From assembly GCA_964353875.1 (NCBI GenBank), contig CAYGXU010000031.1, positions 1 through 32,741 on the forward strand: a DNA stretch of 32,741 nt, given 5' to 3'. The translations under genes and the position numbers were made by a program. Positions 7,272 through 15,380 of the stretch are shown in pieces. This stretch comes from MGNI01 sp964353875. Lineage in GTDB: Bacteria > Chloroflexota > Anaerolineae > Anaerolineales > E44-bin32. The stretch's first letter is position 1, and each line of letters starts with the position of its first letter. The notes beneath the pieces are model-generated. The model searched no databases. It had not been told where the DNA came from and worked only from the letters and a program-made list of their open reading frames with translations.

Positions 7272-9351
7272 ACTCGAACTGCATAACTTCCTGGCCTATC
7301 GCCATCCTGGTCCTCTGCGCTTTGAAGGGATAAGGATCGCATGCCTTGCAGGTCCCAATGGCGCAGGAAAGTCTTCCCTATTGGATGCGATCACCTGGGC
7401 ACTGTGGGGTAAAGCACGTTCCAATACTCCGGATGAGCTCATCCATCAGGGTCAGGACAATATGGAGGTCTCCCTGACCTTTGACTACAGCGCGTCACGC
7501 TATCGGGTCATCCGCCAAAGGAACGCTGGAAAACGCGGGACTTCTCTGCTGGAATTCCAGGTTTGGGATGCTGCCATTGAGAAATGGCGAGGACTCTCAG
7601 AAGCTACCATGCGGGCCACTCAGAGTCGCATCGAAAACCTGCTTCGCATGGATTACGACACCTTCGTCAATTCCGCCTTCCTCATGCAGGGTCGAGCGGA
7701 TGAATTCACCACTAAAACCCCCAACCAACGTAAACAAATCCTTTCCAACATCCTGGGGCTTTCTCGTTGGGAGATTTATGAGAACCGCGCCAAAGAAGAA
7801 GCCCAACGAACACGCGCAGAGATCCAACGCCTCGACGGCCGATTGGAGGAAATCGAACGAGAGCTCTCCCATCGGGAGGAATATCAAGCCAAACTACTCG
7901 AAGCAGAAGCTGTTGCCAGAGAGAGCGCTACGCGACTTCAGGAGGCTGAAGCACATTGGACCGATCTCGAACAGACCCGCAACCAGCTTGTTGCTCTTCA
8001 GCAGCAAATCGACAGTGTGAGCCAACGCATTCAGAAAACCGAAGTAGAGATTTCGGAAATAGATCAGGAGCTCCGCTACACTCAAGCACGAGCTGATAAA
8101 AGCGCGATTCTGGCTGCACTGGGTGAGATTCGTCATTCTTTGAGCGCACTTGAGCCTCTGCAAGTAGAACAACTACAGTTAACGCAAGAAATCACAGCCC
8201 TTTCCAATGAAGCCTCCCATCTAAAGGGTATCAACACCGCGCTCGCTCCCGAAACCGAGCCCATCAAACAGCGGTTGGCCACATTAGAGGCGGCCACAAC
8301 GCCTGTCTGCCCTACCTGTGGTCAAGCACTCACCGAGGAACACCGCCAAGAGCTGGTAGCCGAGCTTAATGCTGAAATCGAAGCCCGACGAGAACGGTTC
8401 AAAGAGAATCGGGCGCGTATTCAGGCGCTCGAAACGCAGATCGTTTCACTTAACCAACAATTGGCTCAACTCAATCAAAAGCTTTCCGAGAGACCCCAAC
8501 TGGAAAAAAAGGCGGGGGAATTAGAGGCAGCCCTAAAACACGCTGAAGAAGCTGCCAAGCAAGTCCTCACTTTTATGCAGAAAATTGATCAATGGAAGAA
8601 AAACCTTCAAGGGGATCGAGAGCAGATCCATAACTTGGAAAATGAAGCGAGGCGCAGCAGGGAAATTCTCCAAACAGCTTCAATCTCAAAAACGGACATC
8701 GAAAGGTTACGCCTCGAAAAGCGTATGACTGACGAACTCGTCGGAGGAGCCCGTCAGCAATTAGCCACCCTCGCCTCGCTCGAGGAACAACGTTCCAAGC
8801 GTCTGCAAGAGCGCGACCGACATGTCGACGACTTGGGGCTTTACGAAGATTTACGCGAGGCATTTAGCAAACGCGGTGTTCCTGCGATGATCATCGAAAC
8901 AGCCGTCCCTGAACTGGAGCGTTCCGCCAACGCCCTTCTGGCGCGCATGACAGAAGGGCGCATGGCTGTGCGCATTGAAACTCAGCGTGAGATCAAAAGT
9001 GGAGAATTGCGTGAAGCGCTGGACATCATCATCTCCGATGAACTGGGAACTCGCCCCTATGACCTCTATTCAGGTGGGGAGAGTTTCCGTATCGACTTTG
9101 CCGTCCGTATCGCTCTTTCACAATTGCTCGCCCGTCGCGCCGGGGCTCAGCTTCGAAGCCTCTTCATCGACGAGGGTTTTGGCACTCAGGACACTCGAGG
9201 ACGTGAACAACTCGTGGCCGCTATTAACAGCATTCAAGATGACTTTGACCTCATCCTGGTCATCACTCACATCGAAGAAATGAAAGACGCCTTCCCAACT
9301 CGGATCGAGGTTACGAAAACCCCTCAGGGTTCCCAGTTCCAACTCAGTTGA
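7258..9351 (+). CDS. sbcC: Exonuclease SbcC, Rad50-like SMC ATPase subunit
   Basis: The ATPase that controls SbcD access to DNA and tethers ends through long coiled coils. Visible parts: Walker A GPNGAGKS (32-39), a Q-loop region LMQGRADEF, a first coiled coil (~175-345), the zinc hook CPTC (C351, C354), a return coiled coil (~360-530), the ABC signature YSGGESF (604-610), Walker B SLFIDEG (D638, E639) and the H-loop ITH (H671). At 697 aa it is much shorter than E. coli SbcC (about 1,050), because the coiled-coil arms are short; the heads look complete. The GTG start at 7258 overlaps the end of sbcD, so the two subunits should be made together. No other repair gene is adjacent. Confidence 0.95.
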   Translation: MIPVELELHNFLAYRHPGPLRFEGIRIACLAGPNGAGKSSLLDAITWALWGKARSNTPDELIHQGQDNMEVSLTFDYSASRYRVIRQRNAGKRGTSLLEFQVWDAAIEKWRGLSEATMRATQSRIENLLRMDYDTFVNSAFLMQGRADEFTTKTPNQRKQILSNILGLSRWEIYENRAKEEAQRTRAEIQRLDGRLEEIERELSHREEYQAKLLEAEAVARESATRLQEAEAHWTDLEQTRNQLVALQQQIDSVSQRIQKTEVEISEIDQELRYTQARADKSAILAALGEIRHSLSALEPLQVEQLQLTQEITALSNEASHLKGINTALAPETEPIKQRLATLEAATTPVCPTCGQALTEEHRQELVAELNAEIEARRERFKENRARIQALETQIVSLNQQLAQLNQKLSERPQLEKKAGELEAALKHAEEAAKQVLTFMQKIDQWKKNLQGDREQIHNLENEARRSREILQTASISKTDIERLRLEKRMTDELVGGARQQLATLASLEEQRSKRLQERDRHVDDLGLYEDLREAFSKRGVPAMIIETAVPELERSANALLARMTEGRMAVRIETQREIKSGELREALDIIISDELGTRPYDLYSGGESFRIDFAVRIALSQLLARRAGAQLRSLFIDEGFGTQDTRGREQLVAAINSIQDDFDLILVITHIEEMKDAFPTRIEVTKTPQGSQFQLS

Positions 9352-9486
9352 CCTCGTCATTCCTTGATGGATAAAACGGGAATCTCTCAACCCCCTCATT
9401 TTTTGTTTCCCATGCATGCCGAAAGGTAGAGTTCGTCCAACAGAGGCGAGGACAAGTCATTCCCGATAAACGGATCTACCCCTCAT

Positions 9487-12400
9487 TCAAGAATCTCGCA
9501 CGCCGGGAAGCCAAACAGTAAATGTAGCACCGCCTCCTGGGATACCATCGCTCTTGACTGTGATCCTGCCCCCATGCCGTTCGCTGATCTCCTTGCAGAT
9601 GGCCAGGCCTAAGCCTGTCCCAGGAACTCTGGCTGTCCCGCTGGATTGACCTCGAAAGAAGCGACGGAAAATGAGGGTTTGTTCACTGGGAACGATGCCA
9701 AAGCCATTATCCTCGACCTCGGTGATCACCCATTGTCCATGGCCGCCGGATTGGCTGTGGGTACGCAGGAAAATACGCCCTCCTTCGGGTGTATAGTTGA
9801 AGGCATTCGTGAGCAGGTTAGTAAAGATTTGTGTGAGTAATTGCTCATCCCCCAAAACCAATGGCAAATTGGCCTCACACTCAAGCCGTAATTCCAACCC
9901 GTAGTTCGAAGCGAGCCGTTCCCGATCCTCCACCAACGCGCTGAGCAACCGATTGATATCCACCGGTTCTCTGATCAGGGTGGACGTATTTGATTCTAAT
10001 CGCGAAAGGCTTAAGAGGTCCTCGATTAATCCTGAAAGACGTTCGCTCTCACGCGAGAGTGTTTCAACATATCGACTTGCTCGTGGATCATATTCCGTTT
10101 GCCTGAGCAAATCGAGATAAAGACGGATGTTCGTCAATGGGGTTCGCAATTCATGGGAGACATCTGAGACAAACTGAGATCGAAGCCGATCCAGTTCCTT
10201 CAGAACGCTAATGTCATGCTGCACGCCTACAAAGTTGATCACCCGCCCCTCTACGTCCACCACAGGAGTGATGGTCAATGCAGCTTCATATGTCGACCCA
10301 TCCTTCCTGCGGTTGATTACTTCGCCACGCCAGACATGCCCTGAAAGGATCGTCTCCCACATCTCATAATAGAACTCGGGATCTTGTTGCTCACTCTTCA
10401 CCAGGCTATTCGTTTTACCAAGCGCCTCCTCAGCTTTATAGCCGTTGAGCTGTTCCCAGGCAGGATTGACAAATTCAATTACTCCGGCGGGATCGGTCAC
10501 AACAACCGCGTCACCTACATTATGTAAGATCACCCGCAAGCGGTCACGTTCGGTCCTTAAGGCAGCTTCCAAAGCCTTTTGTGTGGAGATATCCACGACC
10601 AAACCAGAGATCCCTTCGGCTTCTGCCTCATCGTTGGATATGCGGCCGATTGCTAAGATGGCCGGGATATGGCGTCCATTCCAGGAAAGTATCTCCACCT
10701 CCACCGTTTCTGTCGGTGGACCTTCTCCGCTCACGCACATCAAAGCTTGCTTGACCATCCCTTCCCGATCCTCGGGCACAAGAAAATCTGCGATCGATCG
10801 ACCGAGGATTTCGGTGGTGGGCAGATCGACCAGATCCGCGAGTTGCTGGTTCACATAGACAATCTTCGCCTGGCGATCAAGTTGATACACGCCCATTAGA
10901 GTTGTTTCAACCAATGCCCGATAACGCGACTCGGATAATCTTAATTCTCTTGTCCGAGCCTCAACCTCTTCCTCTAACCTTTCTGCTTGTGATTCGATTT
11001 GGCTGAAAAGGTGTGCATTTTCAATGGCGACAGCAGCCTGGCTTGCGAAAGCAGTCAGGAGGTCGAGATCTGCATAAGAAAACGGGCGATCATATCCCTC
11101 CCTTACGACTGTCATTATTCCCATCGCTCTCTGCCGGACTACCAAGGGCGCCAAAGCAAGCACCTCCGCTTCCGCCTCCGGTGTACCTGGGATCTGGAGG
11201 GAACGCGGGTCTTCGTCAGGTCGATTTACGAGCAAAGGCTTCCCAATTTGGAGCACATAGCCTGTCAGCCCCTCGCCTGGTTGAAGTTCGACTTGCATGA
11301 CTTCATCCGCATGGGCATGCAAAGCGATGACACATTGAATCACCCCACGTTCGGCATCGTAAAGATGAATCCGACTACCATCGGCGCGTAAAAGCCTTTT
11401 TGCCTGCTCCGAAATCTCGGTCAACACGGTCGTGTAATCCAGTGAGGATGAAATAGCGATAGAGCCTCGTCGTAGAGCTTCTGTCTCCTCGGCATGCCGT
11501 GTGGCCTCCACAAAGAGCTGCGCGTTACGGATCACCCACGCTGCTACATGCGAAATGGTCAACACTCTAGTAAGATCTTCCTGTGTAAATGCTCCTTCAG
11601 CGTTCAACAGCAATAAACCGATCCCGCCGATCACCTCATGGCCAAGGATGAGCGGAACGCCTAGAGCAGAACGTACTCCTGCCTCGAGCCAATCAGGTTG
11701 CGCTTCTGGATGGCGAGTGTAATCCTCGACTAGGACTGGCTCTCGTCCTTCAATGATACTCCAGGTCAGATGATAATCGTGTGGAATAACCTGACCACGC
11801 ATATCATCCGGCAGCCCGAAGAGGTAATGGTACTTCAGGGTCTCCTTACCCTGATCAAGTAAGGCGATCGCTCCTGCAGTCGCTCCAGTTGCCTCCGCAA
11901 TCAAATGGAATATGCGGGCAAAGATCTCATTAAGATCCCCTGAATCGGAAGCGACCTCAGCAATCCGCATTCTTAATTGCTCACGCTCCAAGGCAATCTC
12001 CATGTTCCTTCTGGCACGAACGTGATCCAAACCGATGGCGATATGGTCGGCGAATGTTTCAACCATAGGGATGTCACTCTCTGTTAGCCAGGTAGCGGAC
12101 ACATGAAACACGCCCATTATTTGATCCTCGACCAGGAGCGGGACTAGAATGATGGGTTGGTCTCCGACGATCCTGCTAATTTTGGATTCAACATGTCGCA
12201 ATTCGGGTGTGACAATCTGCGTGAGGAGCGTCTGCGAGTGGGCAAAATACTGCGACTTCTGAGAAAGGAGCACACCCTGATAAGCATCCACACCCTCGGG
12301 CCGGAAATGGAAGCCACGTAGGGAAAATCCAACTAATTTTTCAACTTTTTTCTCCCAGGTCGCATAGACGGTTCGAATTTCGAGCTGGCTATCCGCGGTG

Positions 12401-12588
12401 AATATCAGAATCACCCCCTCTAAACCTAAACGGCAAAGCGCCTCACTTACTGCCTCGAGCAATTCGCCCTCGCTGCTCGATGCATGCCGTGCGAGAATCA
12501 CTGCCGCACGCATCGCCTCCAGCCAGGTATCTTTTGAGTCAGAGGTCACATTCCTATGCTTCATCTTTGCCAAGTTACTCTGATCCAT
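9487..12588 (-). CDS. Soluble multi-sensor histidine kinase (3 GAF, 2 PAS, HisKA, HATPase)
   Basis: A 1,033-aa hybrid-less sensor kinase with no predicted membrane helix or signal peptide, so it should sense cytoplasmic cues. Order by residue: GAF-like domains (~25-190, ~215-360, ~380-527), a coiled linker (QAERLEEEVEARTREL), PAS (~552-670), PAS with PAC-like end (~682-798, NRRKDGSTYEAALTI, VGVQHDIS), HisKA with the phospho-acceptor in SDVSHELRTP (H812), and HATPase with N box (LLTNAFNYTP), G1 (EDNGFGI) and G2 (GTGLGLAI). All catalytic motifs are intact, so the kinase is probably active. The ligands of the GAF and PAS domains cannot be read from the sequence. No response regulator lies next to it, making it an orphan. 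I use ATG 12588; TTG 12597 is possible but gains only three residues. It converges on sbcC with a 135-nt gap. Confidence 0.93.
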   Translation of the reverse strand: MDQSNLAKMKHRNVTSDSKDTWLEAMRAAVILARHASSSEGELLEAVSEALCRLGLEGVILIFTADSQLEIRTVYATWEKKVEKLVGFSLRGFHFRPEGVDAYQGVLLSQKSQYFAHSQTLLTQIVTPELRHVESKISRIVGDQPIILVPLLVEDQIMGVFHVSATWLTESDIPMVETFADHIAIGLDHVRARRNMEIALEREQLRMRIAEVASDSGDLNEIFARIFHLIAEATGATAGAIALLDQGKETLKYHYLFGLPDDMRGQVIPHDYHLTWSIIEGREPVLVEDYTRHPEAQPDWLEAGVRSALGVPLILGHEVIGGIGLLLLNAEGAFTQEDLTRVLTISHVAAWVIRNAQLFVEATRHAEETEALRRGSIAISSSLDYTTVLTEISEQAKRLLRADGSRIHLYDAERGVIQCVIALHAHADEVMQVELQPGEGLTGYVLQIGKPLLVNRPDEDPRSLQIPGTPEAEAEVLALAPLVVRQRAMGIMTVVREGYDRPFSYADLDLLTAFASQAAVAIENAHLFSQIESQAERLEEEVEARTRELRLSESRYRALVETTLMGVYQLDRQAKIVYVNQQLADLVDLPTTEILGRSIADFLVPEDREGMVKQALMCVSGEGPPTETVEVEILSWNGRHIPAILAIGRISNDEAEAEGISGLVVDISTQKALEAALRTERDRLRVILHNVGDAVVVTDPAGVIEFVNPAWEQLNGYKAEEALGKTNSLVKSEQQDPEFYYEMWETILSGHVWRGEVINRRKDGSTYEAALTITPVVDVEGRVINFVGVQHDISVLKELDRLRSQFVSDVSHELRTPLTNIRLYLDLLRQTEYDPRASRYVETLSRESERLSGLIEDLLSLSRLESNTSTLIREPVDINRLLSALVEDRERLASNYGLELRLECEANLPLVLGDEQLLTQIFTNLLTNAFNYTPEGGRIFLRTHSQSGGHGQWVITEVEDNGFGIVPSEQTLIFRRFFRGQSSGTARVPGTGLGLAICKEISERHGGRITVKSDGIPGGGATFTVWLPGVRDS

Positions 12589-12777
12589 GGATCTCAAAAC
12601 CGAAGTGTATCATAGAACAATTTTCCGCACTGCTCCCCAGCAGTAAATGAAAAGGTTTATACACATGAAGCAGCATTGAAGAATTCTCCCATCTTCCCCC
12701 TTTCGCTCGGGAATTACCAACTTGATCATCAGTTCTGCCCATCGAAATTTTCCCCTCAGTCGCAGGTTTTACATAAC

Positions 12778-12806
12778 TTTACATACTACCAACCGAGCGG
12801 TAGACT
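12778..12806 (+). promoter_or_regulatory. Candidate sigma-70-type promoter for the UbiA gene
   Basis: TTTACA (12778-12783), a 17-nt spacer and TAGACT (12801-12806) lie 33 nt before the ATG. Both hexamers are partial matches. A similar TTTACATA occurs just upstream (12768-12775), so the hexamer is repeated. Confidence 0.4.
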
Positions 12807-12839
12807 TACATCCATCTCATTACGAATAAGGAAATTCGC

Positions 12840-13841
12840 ATGTCTCTTCTTGCCAATTGGAAAGAAGTTCTTGAAACTGCAAATCTCTCATCCGAGAAAA
12901 AGATGGATCCCATCAGCAAATGGCTGATCATCACGCGCGCTGCCGTATTTTCCATGACCCTAACCTCAGGGATGATCGGCGGGCTGTTGGCGATCTCCCA
13001 GGTGGAGAAGCCCAATTGGCTAAACTTCGTCCTGGCAGTCATCGGCCTCGTAATCGCGCATGCCTCCAACAACATGACCAACGACTACTTCGATTTGGAA
13101 GGCGGCGTCGATACCGATGAATATGCGCGTGCTCTCTACGCACCCCATCCCATACTCAGTGGCATGGTCAGCAAACGCACTCTATTCAGTGCCATCACGG
13201 TTGTCAATCTGATTGATGCCGGTATCATGATTGTCCTGGCGCTGCGTACGAGCTGGTTGGTCGCTTTATTCGCTCTACTGGGTCTTTTCATCAGCATCTT
13301 CTACGTCGCACCGCCGCTGAAACTCAAGCATCACGGATTGGGCGAACCAAGCGTTTTCCTTATCTGGGGACCGCTCATGATTGGTGGAACTTATTACGTC
13401 ACCGCCGGCACACTCCCCACGCCAGGGATGTGGCTGGCGACAATCCCCTTCGCCCTCATCGTAACTACCGTCCTCATTGGCAAGCATATCGATAAACTCG
13501 ATGCGGATAAAAGCAAAGGCATCCATACCATCCCGGTCCTGATCGGCGAACGTGCCTCCCTTTGGGTAAACATGGGATTAATGGTTGCTTACTATCTGGT
13601 GGTTGTATCCCTGGTCTTAGCTGGCATCCTCAGCGTTTGGGTTTTCCTGGTTGTCCTCGCCGTCCCCCGTCTGGTGCGTGTCTTGAAGATCTACCGTGAA
13701 CCCAAACCCGCTGAGGCTCCAGAGAATTTCCCGGTATGGCCACTGTGGTTTGTGGCTGCAGCCTTCTATCATAATAAATTGGCCGGTGGGCTTTTCATTC
13801 TGGGTCTGATCCTGAACCGGTTCTTTCCCGTGTTTCTATAA
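12840..13841 (+). CDS. UbiA-family prenyltransferase (MenA-like)
   Basis: A membrane enzyme that attaches a polyprenyl chain to an aromatic or other acceptor. The two Asp-rich sites that bind prenyl diphosphate via Mg are present: NDYFDLEGGVD (N81-D91) and the second motif around KHIDKLDADKSKG (D218, D221, D223). About eight to nine hydrophobic helices span the rest of the 333 aa. The YVAPPLKLKHHGLGEPSVFLIWGPLM segment resembles MenA (1,4-dihydroxy-2-naphthoate prenyltransferase), suggesting menaquinone synthesis, but no other men gene is in the window, and UbiA proteins making other lipids share these motifs. AAGGAA lies 8 nt before the ATG. The gene is monocistronic, with its own candidate promoter and a terminator downstream. 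Confidence 0.88.
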   Translation: MSLLANWKEVLETANLSSEKKMDPISKWLIITRAAVFSMTLTSGMIGGLLAISQVEKPNWLNFVLAVIGLVIAHASNNMTNDYFDLEGGVDTDEYARALYAPHPILSGMVSKRTLFSAITVVNLIDAGIMIVLALRTSWLVALFALLGLFISIFYVAPPLKLKHHGLGEPSVFLIWGPLMIGGTYYVTAGTLPTPGMWLATIPFALIVTTVLIGKHIDKLDADKSKGIHTIPVLIGERASLWVNMGLMVAYYLVVVSLVLAGILSVWVFLVVLAVPRLVRVLKIYREPKPAEAPENFPVWPLWFVAAAFYHNKLAGGLFILGLILNRFFPVFL

Positions 13842-13874
13842 GAACCGGCGAGCCGTTCCCATATGCCAGCCCCC

Positions 13875-13913
13875 AAAAAAGCCCCCGCAACATGAGTTAA
13901 CGGGGACTTTTTT
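13875..13913 (+). terminator. Rho-independent terminator after the UbiA gene, probably bidirectional
   Basis: A 13-bp stem with one mismatch (AAAAAAGCCCCCG with CGGGGACTTTTTT, 13-nt loop) followed by pyrimidine-rich sequence. The A-tract on the other side means it could also stop transcription of the reverse-strand gene that ends at 14005. Confidence 0.85.
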
Positions 13914-14004
13914 CTCTCTACAAAACCAATATGAAATGACCTTGTGCCTTATCAATGACTGCCAGGAGATCTCCCTCCCCATTTTGCTGACAGGTGCATG
14001 ATCC

Positions 14005-14991
14005 CTATTTTTGGCTCATGAGCAATTTCACATATTGCGCCCGTTCAAAAGCGAATAGATTGATTACCTCTCTCTGACTAACCTTCCCTCGGAAGTCATC
14101 CAGGCGATTATAGCCACGCTCTTTCATCCAACCTTCGAATTCAAGCCTCATGGTTGATAGATATGGGATGCCATTCTTCAGGAGGGCGGATGCGCTCTGA
14201 ACAACTGTTGCCCCCGCCAGAATCGCTTTCACGGCGTCTAACCCTGAATGAATACCGGTGGTGAGTGCCAGATCGGTTTTCACTCGACCGTACAACAGAG
14301 CGATATAACGCAAAGGCGCCTTCATCTCTTCAGAAGAGCTGAAGACCATTTCGCTCTTCAAACTTTCCGTCTCAGGGTCGATATCCGGCTGTAGAAAGCG
14401 GTTGAAAAGCACCGCAGCCCTGACACCACGCCGATCTAATTCATGGACGACATTCACGGGTGAGGTGTAAAAGGCACTCAATTTCACTGCAACCGGGATA
14501 TTAACCTCACTCAAAACCGACTCGACGATCTCATAGAGTTCGGCCTCAATCTGCGCCCCTGGCTTCTCAGGGTCTGTAGCGACAGCATAGACATTGAGCT
14601 CGAGGCCATCCACCCCCGTAGATTCCAATTGTCGTGCATACTTGGTCCATGCCCCTGGCGTTACAGCATTAAGACTGGCGATGAGTGGTATCTTCACCGC
14701 CTTGCGCGTTTTCTCAACCCACATCAGGTGCTCACGCGCCTCACCATGTTCGATCTTGGGGAAATAGGTTATCGCTTCGGGGAAACTCTCACTGCCTACC
14801 GCCAACTCCTGCTCCAGGCGTAGCGCTTCGAACATGATCTGCTCCTCGAAAAGAGAACGGATCACAAGCGCGCCAGCGCCGGCTTTCTCCGCCATCTCGA
14901 TCCGATCAAGCATGCTTGAGATCGGACTGGCAGCGACCACGAAGGGTGAATCCAGCGAGATCCCCATGTAACTCGTTTTCAAATCAGTCAT
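14005..14991 (-). CDS. Dihydroorotate dehydrogenase-like flavoprotein
   Basis: A 328-aa TIM-barrel flavoprotein of the DHOD-like group often found beside nifJ-type oxidoreductases. Seen: the start YMGISLDSPFVVAASPIS, typical of class 1 DHOD-like FMN proteins; a GVDGLELNVYAV strand where true DHODs have an N-x-S-x-P-N motif; PVAVKLSAF with the FMN-facing lysine; and TTGIHSGLDAVKAILAGATVVQSASALL, the FMN phosphate-binding end of the barrel. The NLSCPN-type catalytic loop is not evident, and no pyrimidine gene is near, so I do not call it pyrD. The divergent arrangement with nifJ (389-nt gap) suggests a role connected to pyruvate or 2-oxoacid redox metabolism; the actual substrate is unknown. 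The UbiA terminator serves its 3' side. Confidence 0.85.
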   Translation of the reverse strand: MTDLKTSYMGISLDSPFVVAASPISSMLDRIEMAEKAGAGALVIRSLFEEQIMFEALRLEQELAVGSESFPEAITYFPKIEHGEAREHLMWVEKTRKAVKIPLIASLNAVTPGAWTKYARQLESTGVDGLELNVYAVATDPEKPGAQIEAELYEIVESVLSEVNIPVAVKLSAFYTSPVNVVHELDRRGVRAAVLFNRFLQPDIDPETESLKSEMVFSSSEEMKAPLRYIALLYGRVKTDLALTTGIHSGLDAVKAILAGATVVQSASALLKNGIPYLSTMRLEFEGWMKERGYNRLDDFRGKVSQREVINLFAFERAQYVKLLMSQK

Positions 14992-15380
14992 CAGATGCCC
15001 TCCCGGGGAAATGTATTAGGATACAAATCTTGCAATCAACTCGATCACAATAGAGAAAGACATCTCGTCAAATTCAAAGGTCCTTAGCACCTTGGAGCTT
15101 GCGGCTATCTTCATCCTATTGGAAGCGATCGAGAGCGTGGGTTCAAATAAGAAAGGCTATTACGACTCAATTGCTTTTTACTTGCTGTACCACGCAACCT
15201 TATCAAGAAAGGATTATATCAAACCGAAGCGCGGAATTGGATCATGACAGGTATCCCCCACTTCGTAATGCCCTTATACACTGTCGCAAAATGATAAAGC
15301 TGACTACACTCGTTGATTGCACCAATTGTGCTTTTATCATATAGAATTATTCGAAACTGGTATTACAAAAGGAGAAATCA
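14992..15380. other. Divergent intergenic region between the DHOD-like gene and nifJ
   Basis: Holds the regulatory sequence for both genes. An inverted repeat GCAC-CAATT-GTGC (15319-15331) and a -10-like TAGAAT (15342-15347) lie just before nifJ. The open frame at 15099-15344 has no SD and is probably chance. Confidence 0.4.
15319..15347 (+). promoter_or_regulatory. Candidate nifJ promoter/operator
   Basis: TAGAAT (15342-15347) matches the -10 consensus at 5 of 6 positions, with a small dyad GCAC-N5-GTGC 10 nt upstream where a -35 or operator would sit. No good TTGACA-like hexamer is present, so an activator may be required. AAAGGAG precedes the nifJ ATG at the expected spacing. Confidence 0.3.

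Noticed and set aside
14005..14991. pyrD (true dihydroorotate dehydrogenase)
   Set aside because: The N-x-S-x-P-N-type loop is not evident and the neighbour is nifJ rather than pyrimidine genes.
15099..15344. 81-codon frame upstream of nifJ
   Set aside because: No SD and unlikely composition; probably chance in the regulatory region.
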